DNA of 64,000 nt from Neobacillus bataviensis (GTDB lineage Bacteria > Bacillota > Bacilli > Bacillales_B > DSM-18226). Position numbers and translations under genes: made by a program. A model generated the notes under the pieces. The model was not told the DNA's origin, ran no database searches, and saw only the letters and a program-made list of their open reading frames with translations. Location of the stretch: positions 62,001 to 126,000 of the forward strand of contig NZ_JAHXYW010000007.1 of the NCBI RefSeq assembly GCF_019969725.1, in the 5' to 3' direction. Shown here in pieces: positions 43,362-53,840 of this stretch (positions are counted from its first letter, which is position 1; each line of letters opens with the position of its first letter).

Positions 43362-44136
43362 ATTTGCCTTTAAATACTGGTTTTCTTTTCTCAGCGAAGG
43401 CCTGCAAAGCTTCTATCCGATCTTCAGTTGGAAGCGTCACCTCATAGGCTTTTCGCTCGATTTGCAGACCAGTGCTTAGATCAGTATTCATACCATTTTT
43501 TATTGCAAATTTCGCTTGCTGTAAAGCTACTGGCCCATTCGCAAGCAGCCCTGAACAAAAAGCGATACTTTCTGAGAGGAGCTGTTTACGATCAACAACC
43601 TTTGTCAATATCCCATAACTAAACGCCTCGTCTGCAGTAAGCCTGCGTGCGGTCAAAATGAGCTCCAACGCTTTGGCTTGACCGATTAATCTTGGCAGGC
43701 GCTGAGTTCCTCCTGCACCAGGTATAATCGCTAGACTTGTCTCCGTTAATCCCATTACCGCAACATTTGCAGCAATGCGAAAATCGCAGGCAAGAGCGAG
43801 CTCCATTCCACCGCCAAAGGCAAAGCCGTTAATAGCAGCTACAGTCGGCTGCGGCAGTTGATCAATGGTATTAAATACCTCATTAATTTTGTATAAATTT
43901 CGTTTCACTTGTTCATCGGTAAGGTTTTTTCGCTCTATTAAATCAGCCCCCACACTAAAGGCTTTTTCCCCCGCTCCACTAAAAATAACAGCGCGGACTT
44001 CTGGATTGATACGAATGTCTTCTACCTTTCTTTGCAGCTCAAGTAGAGTTTCATAATTGAAAGCATTTAGTGCTTCCGCACGATTAATCGTAACAAAGGC
44101 AATATGATTCTCTAAATTCACTAAAATTTGCTCCAT
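43360..44136 (-). CDS. Enoyl-CoA hydratase/isomerase family protein
   Basis: A 258-residue crotonase-fold enzyme, likely adding water to trans-2-enoyl-CoA in fatty-acid beta-oxidation. The oxyanion hole segments are KAFSVGADL near residue 60 and GFAFGGGMELALACDFRIA near 100. The two catalytic Glu lie in GGGMELAL and GLTETSLAIIPGAGG. I chose ATG 44136, eight bases after AAGGAG. It lies downstream of lcfB on the same strand, separated by a weak hairpin, so FadR may also govern it by read-through. Confidence 0.9.
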   Translation of the reverse strand: MEQILVNLENHIAFVTINRAEALNAFNYETLLELQRKVEDIRINPEVRAVIFSGAGEKAFSVGADLIERKNLTDEQVKRNLYKINEVFNTIDQLPQPTVAAINGFAFGGGMELALACDFRIAANVAVMGLTETSLAIIPGAGGTQRLPRLIGQAKALELILTARRLTADEAFSYGILTKVVDRKQLLSESIAFCSGLLANGPVALQQAKFAIKNGMNTDLSTGLQIERKAYEVTLPTEDRIEALQAFAEKRKPVFKGK

Positions 44137-44171
44137 AATTTTCACTCCTTTTTAATCCTCTTTAAAAATTC

Positions 44172-44203
44172 GAAAAAGGCAAGCCAAAAGCCTGCCTTTA
44201 TTT
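44172..44203 (-). terminator. Possible terminator between lcfB and the hydratase gene
   Basis: Imperfect hairpin AAAGGCAGGC-ttttg-GCTTGCCTTT with T5 in the leftward direction; may only attenuate read-through. Confidence 0.6.
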
Positions 44204-44215
44204 TTAAAAAATATA

Positions 44216-45778
44216 TTATTTTACTGCCGTTTCTGTTAGTTGTGTTTTTAATGCACGTCTTAATATTTTCCCAGTTGTATTCTTTGGAAGCTCATCTAAA
44301 AATTCAATTGATGATGGAACTTTATATTTAGCCAAGTGTTCTTTACAATACTTAAGTAATCGATCAGGTGTAAGCTCCGGATTTTTACTAACAACAAAAG
44401 CTTTTACGGTTTCTCCTTGATTAGGGTCAAGAACACCGAGAACCGCTGCTTCTACAACATCCTCGTGATTATAGATGACTTCCTCTACCTCACGCGGATA
44501 AACATTATATCCGCCAACAATAATTAAATCTTTTTTCCGATCGACAATATAAAAATAGCCATCTTCATCCATTCTAGCTATATCACCAGTATAAAGCCAT
44601 CCATTCTTAATTGTGGCTGCCGTTTCCTCAGCCATTTTATAATAGCCTTTCATTACATTCGGACCACGAACGATTAACTCCCCTGCCTCTCCAAAAGGAA
44701 CCTCTTCACCCAGCTCGTTCACCACCTTGTTTTCTACATTAACAATAGTAGTTCCAATCGAACCAGGCTTCCGTGGACGATCCAGTGGGTTAAAGCATGT
44801 TACCGGGGATGCCTCAGATAAGCCGTATCCTTCTGAAACTAAAACATTAAATTTCTGCTCAAAATTCTTTAAAAGGGCAACTGGCATTGATGCACCGCCA
44901 GATATGCATAAACGCAATGTTTTTAAATCTTCTGGACTCCCCTCTGGAAATTGATAAAGGAAATTATACATAGTTGGAACGCCTGCAAAAACAGTAGCTT
45001 GATATTCTTTTGCAAGACTAAAAATTTCCTTAGGGCTGAACCTTGGGGCAATCAATAATGTTGCACCGTTCAATAATGGTGCATTCAAGGCTACTGTTAA
45101 GCAAAAAACATGGAACATTGGCAGAGTCGTGATAACCCGGTCATTGTTGTTCATTTTTAAATATTCCCCAACATCTTTAGCATTGCTATATAAATTCTTA
45201 TGGGTCAGCATGGCTCCCTTTGGTTTCCCTGTTGTTCCTGAAGTATAGAGAATGATGGCTGTATCATCATCATTTAGCTCAGGCCCCTTAAAGCTTAAAT
45301 CACCGAGCGCCACTACATCTGTAAACGGTTTCATTTTTGAAAACACTGATAGATTTTCCATTTCTGACTGTACCATACCATTTGGATTCGTTTCACAAAA
45401 GACGAAATGTTCAACTTTTGGCAGCAAAGTATGCACCTTTTCGGCCAAAGGAATCGCTAAGTCAAGGGCTACAACCGCTTTAACATCGCCATTATTTAAG
45501 ATATAGCCAATTTCCTCCGCTGTATAGATTGGATTAACCGGAATAACTGTTGCTCCCAGTCTTAGTGCCCCGTATAAGCTGATGACAAAATGAGGAGAAT
45601 TCCCCAACAATAAAGCAATATGATCCCCTTGCTTGACCCCCAATTTTTCTAACCCTGATGCAAACTTTGTAATCGCACCATCCAATTCGGCATAGGTACT
45701 GGACTGTCCCATAAAATAATAGGCTGGTTTATTCGAATAGTCCTTAGCTGTTTGATAAAGCTGTGATGATAGATTCAT
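44216..45778 (-). CDS. lcfB: Long-chain fatty acid-CoA ligase LcfB
   Basis: A 520-residue ANL-superfamily enzyme that activates fatty acids to acyl-CoA for beta-oxidation. The AMP-binding P-loop [15 protein letters not shown] lies near residue 174, [11 protein letters not shown] near 305, the [13 protein letters not shown] hinge region near 390, and the acyl-transfer Lys in [13 protein letters not shown] near 505. AAAAGGGGGA precedes the ATG. A perfect FadR operator is directly upstream. Confidence 0.94.
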   Translation of the reverse strand: MNLSSQLYQTAKDYSNKPAYYFMGQSSTYAELDGAITKFASGLEKLGVKQGDHIALLLGNSPHFVISLYGALRLGATVIPVNPIYTAEEIGYILNNGDVKAVVALDLAIPLAEKVHTLLPKVEHFVFCETNPNGMVQSEMENLSVFSKMKPFTDVVALGDLSFKGPELNDDDTAIILYTSGTTGKPKGAMLTHKNLYSNAKDVGEYLKMNNNDRVITTLPMFHVFCLTVALNAPLLNGATLLIAPRFSPKEIFSLAKEYQATVFAGVPTMYNFLYQFPEGSPEDLKTLRLCISGGASMPVALLKNFEQKFNVLVSEGYGLSEASPVTCFNPLDRPRKPGSIGTTIVNVENKVVNELGEEVPFGEAGELIVRGPNVMKGYYKMAEETAATIKNGWLYTGDIARMDEDGYFYIVDRKKDLIIVGGYNVYPREVEEVIYNHEDVVEAAVLGVLDPNQGETVKAFVVSKNPELTPDRLLKYCKEHLAKYKVPSSIEFLDELPKNTTGKILRRALKTQLTETAVK

Positions 45779-45794
45779 AACTCTCCCCCTTTTA

Positions 45795-45812
45795 TGAATG
45801 AATATTCATTCA
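45795..45812. promoter_or_regulatory. FadR operator upstream of lcfB
   Basis: TGAATGAATATTCATTCA is a perfect 18-base palindrome that matches the B. subtilis FadR (TetR-type) consensus TGAATGANTANTCATTCA. It lies 17 bases upstream of the lcfB start, where bound FadR would repress until long-chain acyl-CoA releases it. Confidence 0.88.
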
Positions 45813-45886
45813 TTTAATCATATTAATTTTCTGAATATATTATATTTAAAGAATTTTATGTATTCAAGTATAACATGCAAAAAATA

Positions 45887-45917
45887 AAAAAACGCGATGC
45901 TAAAAAACATCGCGTTT
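45887..45917 (-). terminator. Terminator after lplJ
   Basis: Hairpin AAACGCGATG-ctaaaaaa-CATCGCGTTT, A-run on the left acting as U-tract in the leftward transcript. Confidence 0.85.
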
Positions 45918-45922
45918 CATTC

Positions 45923-46912
45923 TTAATAAATCAAATTGATAAATTCATCTTTTGAAATTTTGCCAAAATAGTATGTCGTATCGATACCTATGAGAGCCTT
46001 ATCTATTTCCCTTTTATCATATCTAACACCTTTTAACATGTTTTCAAGATCACTAACATCGCCTACACCAAAAAAGTCGCCGTAGATTTTACAATTCTCA
46101 ATCGTTCCTTTATTAACTTCCAAACGGACATCTATAGAACCTACAGGAAAGCGTTGTGAATGCTTCAGATTGAATTTTGGCGATTTCCCGAAGTTCCACT
46201 CCCAATTTTGGTAGCGTTCCTTTGAAAGCTGGTGAATTTTCTCCCAATCCTCTTCGGTAAGCACATATTCGGAAATTTTTTCGGCTCCTTCAAAAATATA
46301 TTTTAGAATCAAGGAGCGAAATTCCTCAATCGTAATTTTTTCCGTTAGAAATTCAGATATATTGGCTACCCGGCTGCGGACAGATTTAATTCCCTTTGAT
46401 TCAATCTTATCTTTCTTCACCTTTAAAGCAGAGACGACATGGTCCATTTCTGAATCAAATAATAGTGTTCCATGACTGAACATCCTGCCCTTTGTTGAAA
46501 ATTGAGCATTTCCAGAAATCTTTCTGCCTTCGACTTCAATATCATTTCTTCCGCTAAGCTCCGCATTTACCCCTAATTTTTGCAGTGCCTTAATAACGGG
46601 CTCGGTAAATTTACGGAAATTATGGAAGCTTTCCCCATCATCCTTCGTTATAAAACTAAAATTTAAGTTTCCAAGATCATGGTACACTGCGCCGCCGCCT
46701 GATAAACGTCGTACAACATGAATACCATTACCCTCAACATACTCGGTATTAATTTCTTCAATGGTGTTTTGATTCTTTCCAATAATGATGGAAGGTTCAT
46801 TTATGTAAAATAGCAGGTATGTCTCATTGATATCAAGATTTTTCAATGCATACTCTTCAATTGCAAGATTAATGCGTGGATCTGTGATACCTTTATTATT
46901 GATAAATAACAT
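45923..46912 (-). CDS. lplJ: Lipoate-protein ligase LplJ
   Basis: A 329-residue enzyme that activates free lipoate with ATP and attaches it to 2-oxoacid dehydrogenase and glycine cleavage proteins. Motifs: EPSIIIGKNQNT near residue 34, the lipoate loop VVRRLSGGGAVYHDLGN near 60, and GRKISGNAQ near 135, followed by the C-terminal accessory domain. I chose ATG 46912; AAGGGGG lies 11 bases upstream and the length fits B. subtilis LplJ. It follows yhfI closely, as in B. subtilis. Confidence 0.93.
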   Translation of the reverse strand: MLFINNKGITDPRINLAIEEYALKNLDINETYLLFYINEPSIIIGKNQNTIEEINTEYVEGNGIHVVRRLSGGGAVYHDLGNLNFSFITKDDGESFHNFRKFTEPVIKALQKLGVNAELSGRNDIEVEGRKISGNAQFSTKGRMFSHGTLLFDSEMDHVVSALKVKKDKIESKGIKSVRSRVANISEFLTEKITIEEFRSLILKYIFEGAEKISEYVLTEEDWEKIHQLSKERYQNWEWNFGKSPKFNLKHSQRFPVGSIDVRLEVNKGTIENCKIYGDFFGVGDVSDLENMLKGVRYDKREIDKALIGIDTTYYFGKISKDEFINLIY

Positions 46913-46928
46913 ACGAGTAAGAGCCCCC

Positions 46929-47663
46929 TTATAGTGAAATAGTTTGGAATTCCTCTGCAAGTTTAATTATACCAGCAAATTCACCCGATGCTTCACTAAG
47001 TAAATCAGATAAATTTCCGTAATGCGGGAGGTGTGTAAGTATTAATTGCTTAACACCAGCATCGGCCGCGAGTCTGCCAGCCTCCAGACTATTCATATGG
47101 CCGGCAGACTTTCCATTTTGATGGCCATAGAAATTACATTCACACAATAAAACATCGGCACCTTGGCTAAACTCAATACATTCTTCTTTAAAAGCACCAT
47201 CAGCTGAATAAATAATAATCTTGCCGCCTGCCTCGATTCTCATCGCATAGCATGGAACCGGATGTTCGGTCTTTAAAAAGGAGATTTGGAAGGGTCCAAC
47301 CGTAAGACTTTCAGCTGGATCATATGGGATTCCTTTTGTTATGTTTTTATAGGTAAGCTTTGTAAATTCATATTGATCATAATGGTGTCCGTATATCGGC
47401 AGGGTTGGAAAATCTTTTCCCAAGAAACCTTGAATTAATCTGGCATGCTGCAGAACACCAATATCCGCTGTATGGTCAGGATGGTAGTGAGAAATGATGA
47501 CCGCATTAAGGTCTTCAGGACCTATGACATTTTGCAATTTTGCAAGGACGCCGCTTCCACAATCGATTAATAAATGAAAACCTTCGTGTTCAAGTAAATA
47601 TCCAGAGCTTGCACCATTCTTCTTCGGGTAACCGCCCCAATATCCAATTATTGTTAGTTTCAT
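46929..47663 (-). CDS. yhfI: MBL-fold metal-dependent hydrolase YhfI
   Basis: A 244-residue metallo-beta-lactamase-fold protein. The metal site HYHPDHTADIG lies near residue 59, with a second site in CECNFYGHQNGKSAGHMN near 175 and a later His in LTHLPHYG. Related to RNase Z/arylsulfatase-type hydrolases; the substrate is unknown. I chose ATG 47663 after GGAGGA. It is first in a unit with lplJ. Confidence 0.88.
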   Translation of the reverse strand: MKLTIIGYWGGYPKKNGASSGYLLEHEGFHLLIDCGSGVLAKLQNVIGPEDLNAVIISHYHPDHTADIGVLQHARLIQGFLGKDFPTLPIYGHHYDQYEFTKLTYKNITKGIPYDPAESLTVGPFQISFLKTEHPVPCYAMRIEAGGKIIIYSADGAFKEECIEFSQGADVLLCECNFYGHQNGKSAGHMNSLEAGRLAADAGVKQLILTHLPHYGNLSDLLSEASGEFAGIIKLAEEFQTISL

Positions 47664-47721
47664 TACGAACTCCTCCATCAAATTAAACTAATTAACTATA
47701 ATATACACCATCCTTTCACAA

Positions 47722-47752
47722 ACAAAAAAAGCCGGATCATTGATTCGGCTGG
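47722..47752 (-). terminator. Terminator after hemY
   Basis: Hairpin AGCCGGATCA / TGATTCGGCT with T7 in the leftward direction. Confidence 0.82.
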
Positions 47753-47779
47753 TCTTAAATGTAAAAAAGAAAGCTGTTA

Positions 47780-49222
47780 TCAGTGAACAGCTTCCTTAGA
47801 TATTCCCGTCCCTTTTAAATAATCCAAAACGGATTTTACAGCTGCCTCTCCTTGGTCAATGCAATCAGGAACTCCTACACCCCCATAGGATGCACCTGCC
47901 AAAAACACTCCTGGAAGCTCTTCTTTCACATGTGCAAGAATGGTTTCAAGGCGCTGTTTATGGCCGACCGTGTATTGCGGCATGGATTCTTTCCAACGGG
48001 AAACAATAGCGAAGTCGGGCTTCATCGTTATTTTCATTGTCTTATTTAAATCGTCAAGAACGATCTTTGTAATTTGGTCATCCGAAAGGTCAACAATTGT
48101 TTCGTCCCCTGCTCTTCCAACATAACAGCGGAGCAGTACTTTTCCTTTTGGAGTGGAATGGGCCCATTTTTTATGAGTCCATGTGCAGGCTGTTATAGAA
48201 TAATCACCATTTCTAGAAACAACAAACCCTGTTCCATCAATATCTTGTTTAACAGCCTCTTCCGGAAAGGCCAAAGCAACAGTTGCAACCGATGTAGAAG
48301 GCACAGATTTAAAAGGTTCAAAAAAGTTATATTGTGAAAACATCATTTGCGTCACTTGGTGAGGTGTCGCCGCAATTATACTATCTGCATAAATGGTTTC
48401 CCCATTATTTAAATAAATTTCATATTGATTGTCAGTTTTCATGATTTTATCAACACGATGCCCTTTTAAAATTGATGCAGGGTCTAATTTCGCTTCAATC
48501 GCTTCGGCAAACGATTGGAGACCGCTGACAAAAGTTAGAAATGCCCCTTTTGGTTTTTCGGTATTTACAGGTTTTTTTGGTTGAGCAGGAGTTGATTTTT
48601 TCATCCCTAGGATTAAGCTACGGTATTTTTGCTCTACTTCATAAAATTGTGGAAAAGTTGACATTAAGCTTAATTGATCAATATCACCGGCATATATACC
48701 CGATAATAATGGCTCAATTAGGTTCTCAACCACCTCATCGCCGAGCCTTCTTCTAAAAAACTCTCCTAAAGATTGGTCTTTACCGCTTTCCGACCGTGGT
48801 AGAACAAAATCAGCCGCCGCTCTTAATTTGCCGGGAAGCGAAAATAGACCTGACGTGATAAAAGGTCCAATTTCTGTTGGGATTCCCATAATCGAACCCC
48901 CCGGCATGGAATGAAGCCTTTCGTTTACTAAAACATAGGATTTTCCTGTGGAATTATGGACTAATTGATCATCCATCCCCACTTCTTTTGCCAGCCTTAT
49001 CATACTTGTCTTTCTTGCTAAAAAGGAATCTGGGCCTCTTTCAATCGTAAAGCCATCCCTGACAACCGTTTGCAGCTTGCCTCCGAGACGGTGGGATGCT
49101 TCAACTAATTTAATTTCGATAGGAAGTGAAAGCTCCTTAGCTGCCTTTTGAAGGTAAAATGCTGACGTAAGCCCCGCTATTCCTCCCCCGATAATGACAA
49201 CCTTTTGTTTTTCTTCCGCCAC
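47780..49222 (-). CDS. hemY: Coproporphyrinogen III oxidase (HemY/CgoX)
   Basis: A 480-residue FAD enzyme. In Firmicutes this protein oxidises coproporphyrinogen III to coproporphyrin III in the coproporphyrin-dependent heme route. The FAD-binding VVIIGGGIAGLTSAFYL is at the N terminus, ERGPDSFLARK near residue 62, and GASYGGVGVPDCIDQG near the end. I favour the GTG at 49222 (AAGGTG upstream) over a GTG three codons earlier. Last gene of the hemE-hemH-hemY cluster. Confidence 0.94.
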   Translation of the reverse strand: MAEEKQKVVIIGGGIAGLTSAFYLQKAAKELSLPIEIKLVEASHRLGGKLQTVVRDGFTIERGPDSFLARKTSMIRLAKEVGMDDQLVHNSTGKSYVLVNERLHSMPGGSIMGIPTEIGPFITSGLFSLPGKLRAAADFVLPRSESGKDQSLGEFFRRRLGDEVVENLIEPLLSGIYAGDIDQLSLMSTFPQFYEVEQKYRSLILGMKKSTPAQPKKPVNTEKPKGAFLTFVSGLQSFAEAIEAKLDPASILKGHRVDKIMKTDNQYEIYLNNGETIYADSIIAATPHQVTQMMFSQYNFFEPFKSVPSTSVATVALAFPEEAVKQDIDGTGFVVSRNGDYSITACTWTHKKWAHSTPKGKVLLRCYVGRAGDETIVDLSDDQITKIVLDDLNKTMKITMKPDFAIVSRWKESMPQYTVGHKQRLETILAHVKEELPGVFLAGASYGGVGVPDCIDQGEAAVKSVLDYLKGTGISKEAVH

Positions 49223-49254
49223 GGACGTCACCTTCTTCCATTGTATTTCCTATC

Positions 49255-50187
49255 CTACCGCTCCAATTCTTTAAGGACGACGCTGGAAACAGTATCAATA
49301 AACTCTTCTTTAGAATTTGGCATTTCAGCACGATAGTAGCTGACTCCTAATTCGTCAGTAACTGCTTTGCATTCGATATCGTTATCGTAAAGCACCTCAA
49401 GGTGATCACAGACAAACCCGACAGGAGCAAATACGAATGCTTTATATTGATGTTCATTAAATAATTCCCTTGTTAAATCCTGGACATCAGGCCCCAGCCA
49501 CGGTTCCGGTGTATTTCCGGCACTTTGCCAGCCAATCACATAATTTTTAACACCTGTACGTTTCGCAATTAAATCCGCTGTTTCTTGCAGTTGTTTTGGG
49601 TATGGGTCACCAAATTGTAAAATTTTCTCTGGCAGACTGTGTGCAGAAACGATTAGCATTGCTTCGTCTTCTTCTTCCTCGGGCATGGATTCAAATACTT
49701 GTGTTATCATATCTGCCCAATAATCGATAAATTTCGGTTCCTGATACCAGCTCTCTATGGTTTTAATTTTAAGGTTCCCCAATTTTGCTGCTTCTTCAAC
49801 GGCACGTCCATTGTAGGATTGTACACTGAAGGTTGAAAAATGCGGGGCAAGGACAATACTAACCGCCTCTTCAATTCCATCTTTATGCATTTGTTTAACA
49901 GCATCCTCAATAAATGGGTCGATATGCTTCAATCCAAGATACATTTTAAACTCGATTTCGTCCTGGATTTTATTCAAATGCGCTTCAAGCTTCTCCGCTT
50001 GTTCTAGAGTTATTTTTGCTAATGGAGAGATGCCTCCAATTGCTTCATATCGATTGCGAAGGTCTTCAAGCATTGCATCAGTTGGTTTCCGGCCATGTCG
50101 AATATGGGTATAATATCTCTCTAAATCATCTAATTTATATGGGGTACCGTATGCCATTACGAGCAGTCCCATTTTCTTTTTTGTCAT
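49255..50187 (-). CDS. hemH: Coproporphyrin III ferrochelatase HemH/CpfC
   Basis: A 310-residue ferrochelatase that inserts iron into the porphyrin. Recognisable motifs are [11 protein letters not shown] at the start, [14 protein letters not shown] near residue 84, [10 protein letters not shown] near 181 (with the metal-binding His) and [15 protein letters not shown] near 262 (with the catalytic Glu). Soluble Gram-positive size. GAGGTG precedes the ATG. Middle gene of the heme operon. Confidence 0.95.
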   Translation of the reverse strand: MTKKKMGLLVMAYGTPYKLDDLERYYTHIRHGRKPTDAMLEDLRNRYEAIGGISPLAKITLEQAEKLEAHLNKIQDEIEFKMYLGLKHIDPFIEDAVKQMHKDGIEEAVSIVLAPHFSTFSVQSYNGRAVEEAAKLGNLKIKTIESWYQEPKFIDYWADMITQVFESMPEEEEDEAMLIVSAHSLPEKILQFGDPYPKQLQETADLIAKRTGVKNYVIGWQSAGNTPEPWLGPDVQDLTRELFNEHQYKAFVFAPVGFVCDHLEVLYDNDIECKAVTDELGVSYYRAEMPNSKEEFIDTVSSVVLKELER

Positions 50188-50294
50188 GTTCGCACCTCAT
50201 TTTTAAGTCTTTCACTTTCTCCAGTGATGGAGGTATCACTTTATTGTGCCAAAAAATTGGACGACTTACCAATTTTAACACTTAACCGTGAGTC

Positions 50295-51341
50295 CTATCG
50301 ACTTAATTTTGATGCTGAATACTCATGGATAAATGAAGTTAATTTTTTCAATGTTTCCGGGTTGACAGAAGGGAATACTCCATGACCTAAATTAAAGATG
50401 TATCCATCCTGATCCATGCCTTGGTCTAAGATCGCTTTAGCTCTTTCCTCAATGACTTCCCATGGAGCAAGCAAAATCGCAGGGTCAAGATTTCCTTGTA
50501 CGGTTTTATGAATACCCAACTCTCTAGCCTGTTTGATCGGCAAGCGCCAATCTAAACCAACAACATCGAGCGGAAGGTCATTCCATTCTAATGCCAGATG
50601 ACTTGCCCCGACACCAAACATGATCAATGGGACATTTTCTTCTTTTAATGAAGTAAAGATTCTATTCATTACTGGTTTAATGAAGTAACGATAATCCTCT
50701 ACATTCAGGGCACCTACCCAAGAATCGAATATTTGGATCGCTTTTGCACCCGCTTTTATTTGAGACTTCACATATGTAATGGTCATATCACCTAGCTTAT
50801 CCATTAACGCGAACCAAGCTTTTGGCTCCGTATACATAAAGGCTTTTGTTTTGTTATAGTTCTTCGATGGGCCGCCTTCAATCATATAGCTGGAGAGGGT
50901 GAATGGCGCACCGGAAAAACCAATTAATGGCACGGATAATTGTTCAGTTGTCAGTAATTTGATGGTTTCGAGCACATAGGGAACGTCTTCCTCAGGATTT
51001 ATTTCGCCTAGTTTCTCTACATCGGCTAAAGAACGGATTGGATTGTCAATTACTGGTCCAATTCCACCCTTTATTTCAACCTGCATTCCGATTGCCGGAA
51101 GGGGTGTCATGATATCTTTATATAGAATTGCTGCGTCGACGTTATATTGCTCAACCGGCAAACGCGTTACATACGCACATAGCTCTGGCTGATGCGTTAT
51201 TTCAAATAGCGAATACTTTTCTTTAATTTCTCGATATTCTGGCTGGGACCTCCCTGCCTGCCGCATATACCATACTGGAACGTAGTCGGTCTTCTCCCCT
51301 TTTGCAGCTTTTAAAAATGTTTCATTAATCGGTCTGGTCAT
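50295..51341 (-). CDS. hemE: Uroporphyrinogen decarboxylase
   Basis: A 348-residue TIM-barrel enzyme that removes four carboxyls from uroporphyrinogen III to give coproporphyrinogen III. Signatures: [17 protein letters not shown] near residue 20 and [16 protein letters not shown] near 140. I chose ATG 51341, with AAAGGTGG upstream; the frame extends to 51368 without a site. First gene of hemEHY. The 108 bases between it and hemH hold no visible gene or terminator. Confidence 0.95.
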   Translation of the reverse strand: MTRPINETFLKAAKGEKTDYVPVWYMRQAGRSQPEYREIKEKYSLFEITHQPELCAYVTRLPVEQYNVDAAILYKDIMTPLPAIGMQVEIKGGIGPVIDNPIRSLADVEKLGEINPEEDVPYVLETIKLLTTEQLSVPLIGFSGAPFTLSSYMIEGGPSKNYNKTKAFMYTEPKAWFALMDKLGDMTITYVKSQIKAGAKAIQIFDSWVGALNVEDYRYFIKPVMNRIFTSLKEENVPLIMFGVGASHLALEWNDLPLDVVGLDWRLPIKQARELGIHKTVQGNLDPAILLAPWEVIEERAKAILDQGMDQDGYIFNLGHGVFPSVNPETLKKLTSFIHEYSASKLSR

Positions 51342-51630
51342 AAAAAAAAGTCCACCTTTCAAAGACATGTCTGTTTTCCATTTTAATATATATCGGATGA
51401 TTTTAAAAACATTCTAATATATAGACTGTCTTCACTATATCTATTAATCCTATTTCTGTATAGATAACGTGCATATCTGTCAAAAAAAATTCGTTTTTTA
51501 CGTTTAATAAAATGTTTAAATTATAAGAACGAATTTTTTTAATCCCTTTCACCACTTTGGGTGTTTTTCATATTCTGTATTACATCCAACAGGGCTAGAG
51601 CCCAGTGGATAAAAGAAGGGGGGGAATTAT

Positions 51631-53028
51631 ATGATTGTTGAACTTACCGCTCTCCATTGGATTTATGTTGTCTTTATTGCACTAATTATCGGATTCATGG
51701 TGATGAGGAGGGATACAACCATTGTTTGTATTGCTGGGATATTCTTAATCGCTATTACTGCAACTGGCAGTTTAAGTCATTCCATTAGCAGTATTTTCAA
51801 CAGTTTTAGTTATGCCATTACAGAATTATTGTCTACTATTCTCGTTATTTCCATTATTGTTGCCATGAGTAACACCTTAACCTCGACTGGGATTAATGCT
51901 GTCATGATTTCACCTTTTAGAAAGTTAATTCGCAACCCTACGCTTGCTTATTGGACCATTGGTATTCTGATGATGGTCATATCCTGGTTCTTCTGGCCTT
52001 CCCCTGCAGTCGCCCTCATCGGAGCTGTTCTTCTGCCAGTCGCTTATGAAGCTGGTTTGCCTGCACTGGGCACCGCCATGGCAATGAACTTGTTCGGTCA
52101 TGGGATTGCTTTATCTGGGGATTTCGTGATTCAGGCTGCTCCAAAGCTAACTTCTGATGCAGCAGGTATTCCAATACAAGATGTTATTAATGCCAGCGTT
52201 CCTTTAGTTTTCACCATGGGGATTGTTACAACAGTTGCGGCATACTTCTTTTTAAGGAGAGATATGAAGCGGGGCGTCCTAAAAATAACAGACTCTGTTA
52301 TACAAGACACTCATGTAGAAGAAATCAATCAGCCAGAACTTTTATCAGTTGCCCAAAAACGATTCTTCGCTATTTTAGTACCTTTATTATTTGCTGCTGA
52401 TGTGGCCGCAATGACTATGTTAGATTTAACAGGCGGCGATGCAACCGCATTAATTGGCGGAACCTCTATCCTCATTTTATTGTTAATCACATTAACGAGC
52501 CATAAAAATAAGGGGCTTGAAAAAACTACTCAATATTTAATTGAAGGATTCACATTTGGGTTTAAAGTGTTTGGTCCTGTTATTCCAATTGCCGCTTTCT
52601 TCTATTTAGGCGATACCGGTTTTGGAAAAATTATCGGTGATTTCTTACCGAAAGCTTCACAAGGAATCGTCAACGATTTAGGTGTTGCTCTTGCCAATGT
52701 TGTGCCATTGAGTAAAGAAGTAGGAGCGGTTACATTAACTGCAGTTGGGGCAATTACTGGATTAGATGGTTCGGGATTCTCTGGGATTTCTTTAGCTGGT
52801 TCAGTTGCTGCCCTATTTGGCGCAGCCATCGGCAAAGGTATTGCTACCTTGACGGCACTTGGGCAAATTGCAGCGATTTGGGTAGGCGGCGGGGTACTCG
52901 TACCATGGGCTCTAATCCCAGCGGCCGCCATATGTAAAGTAGATCCATTCGACTTAGCCAGACGAAACCTTGTCCCAGTATGCATTGGTCTTGTTGTCAC
53001 AACGATAGTTGCTATGTTTTTAATATAA
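51631..53028 (+). CDS. yhfA: YhfA-like multi-span transporter
   Basis: A 465-residue integral membrane protein with about 12 hydrophobic segments, including repeated re-entrant-like stretches (STILVISIIVAMSNTLTSTG, GSVAALFGAAIGKGIATL). It resembles B. subtilis YhfA and the ion-transporter superfamily of ArsB/NhaD/GntP-type carriers; the substrate is unknown. A long GGGGGGG stretch precedes the ATG. It stands alone, and the ~290 bases upstream (51342-51630) hold only AT-rich promoter-like sequence. Confidence 0.8.
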   Translation: MIVELTALHWIYVVFIALIIGFMVMRRDTTIVCIAGIFLIAITATGSLSHSISSIFNSFSYAITELLSTILVISIIVAMSNTLTSTGINAVMISPFRKLIRNPTLAYWTIGILMMVISWFFWPSPAVALIGAVLLPVAYEAGLPALGTAMAMNLFGHGIALSGDFVIQAAPKLTSDAAGIPIQDVINASVPLVFTMGIVTTVAAYFFLRRDMKRGVLKITDSVIQDTHVEEINQPELLSVAQKRFFAILVPLLFAADVAAMTMLDLTGGDATALIGGTSILILLLITLTSHKNKGLEKTTQYLIEGFTFGFKVFGPVIPIAAFFYLGDTGFGKIIGDFLPKASQGIVNDLGVALANVVPLSKEVGAVTLTAVGAITGLDGSGFSGISLAGSVAALFGAAIGKGIATLTALGQIAAIWVGGGVLVPWALIPAAAICKVDPFDLARRNLVPVCIGLVVTTIVAMFLI

Positions 53029-53030
53029 AC

Positions 53031-53072
53031 AAATAACTAGAGGCAGAAATTTATTCTGCCTCTAGTTATTTT
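53031..53072. terminator. Bidirectional terminator after yhfA
   Basis: Very stable hairpin AATAACTAGAGGCAGAA / TTCTGCCTCTAGTTATT between converging genes. Confidence 0.92.
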
Positions 53073-53701
53073 ACCCGCTTTTTAAAATATTTATAGATTA
53101 ATAGTGAGAAAAACACCCATATGTACCCTAAAGCATATCCACCTAATACATCAGAAGGATAATGAACCTGCAAAATGATTCTGCTCGCCCCTATTAAAAG
53201 AAGTAAAATGGCGGCAGCACAGATTATAATGATCTTCACAGTTTTTGATTTGGCTGCTTCCATTAAAAGATAAGCAATTAAAAAATAAACAATCATCCCC
53301 ACCATCGCGTGTCCGCTTGGATAGCTGTAACTTTTTACTTGGACAAGATGCTCCAGGTCAGGTCTTGGCCGGTCAAAAAGGTTTTTTAGAAGCTTACTCG
53401 CTTCATTACCTAAAGCTACTGACAAAGCAAAAACTGCAGCGCCCAAATAGTTTCTTTTCCTCAGTAATAACCAGGCAAGAGTTAGTAGGGCAACAACCCC
53501 AATCCCTTTTTTATCGCCCATTTCTGTTATCTGCACAAAAAAGGGAATGACTGAATCAGGGACATAGGATGCCCAGCCTGCCACGTTGTCATCAATTAAA
53601 AATAGACTGTTTAATGCAACTTTAATGGAGATGTATAACGTGATTAACACAGCGATGATGATAAATGTATAAGAATAATTCCATTTATTTTTAAGATCCA
53701 T
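53066..53701 (-). CDS. PAP2 family membrane phosphatase
   Basis: A 211-residue membrane phosphatase with five or six spans and the three PAP2 motifs: KNLFDRPRP near residue 112, PSGHAMV near 127 and SRIILQVHYPSDVLGG near 174. It probably acts on undecaprenyl pyrophosphate or a phospholipid phosphate at the outer face of the membrane. AAAGGG lies upstream of the ATG. Confidence 0.92.
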   Translation of the reverse strand: MDLKNKWNYSYTFIIIAVLITLYISIKVALNSLFLIDDNVAGWASYVPDSVIPFFVQITEMGDKKGIGVVALLTLAWLLLRKRNYLGAAVFALSVALGNEASKLLKNLFDRPRPDLEHLVQVKSYSYPSGHAMVGMIVYFLIAYLLMEAAKSKTVKIIIICAAAILLLLIGASRIILQVHYPSDVLGGYALGYIWVFFSLLIYKYFKKRVK

Positions 53702-53840
53702 TCCTCAAAACCCTTTCTTACTAGTTAAATTACTTTTAAAAGTATAATGAAAGAAGACATAAAAATCTACATTTCAAGCAAAAAATGTTAAAATAGTTTG
53801 AAAATACATTCTTAATAATCAAAGGTTTGGGGGGTTACAT

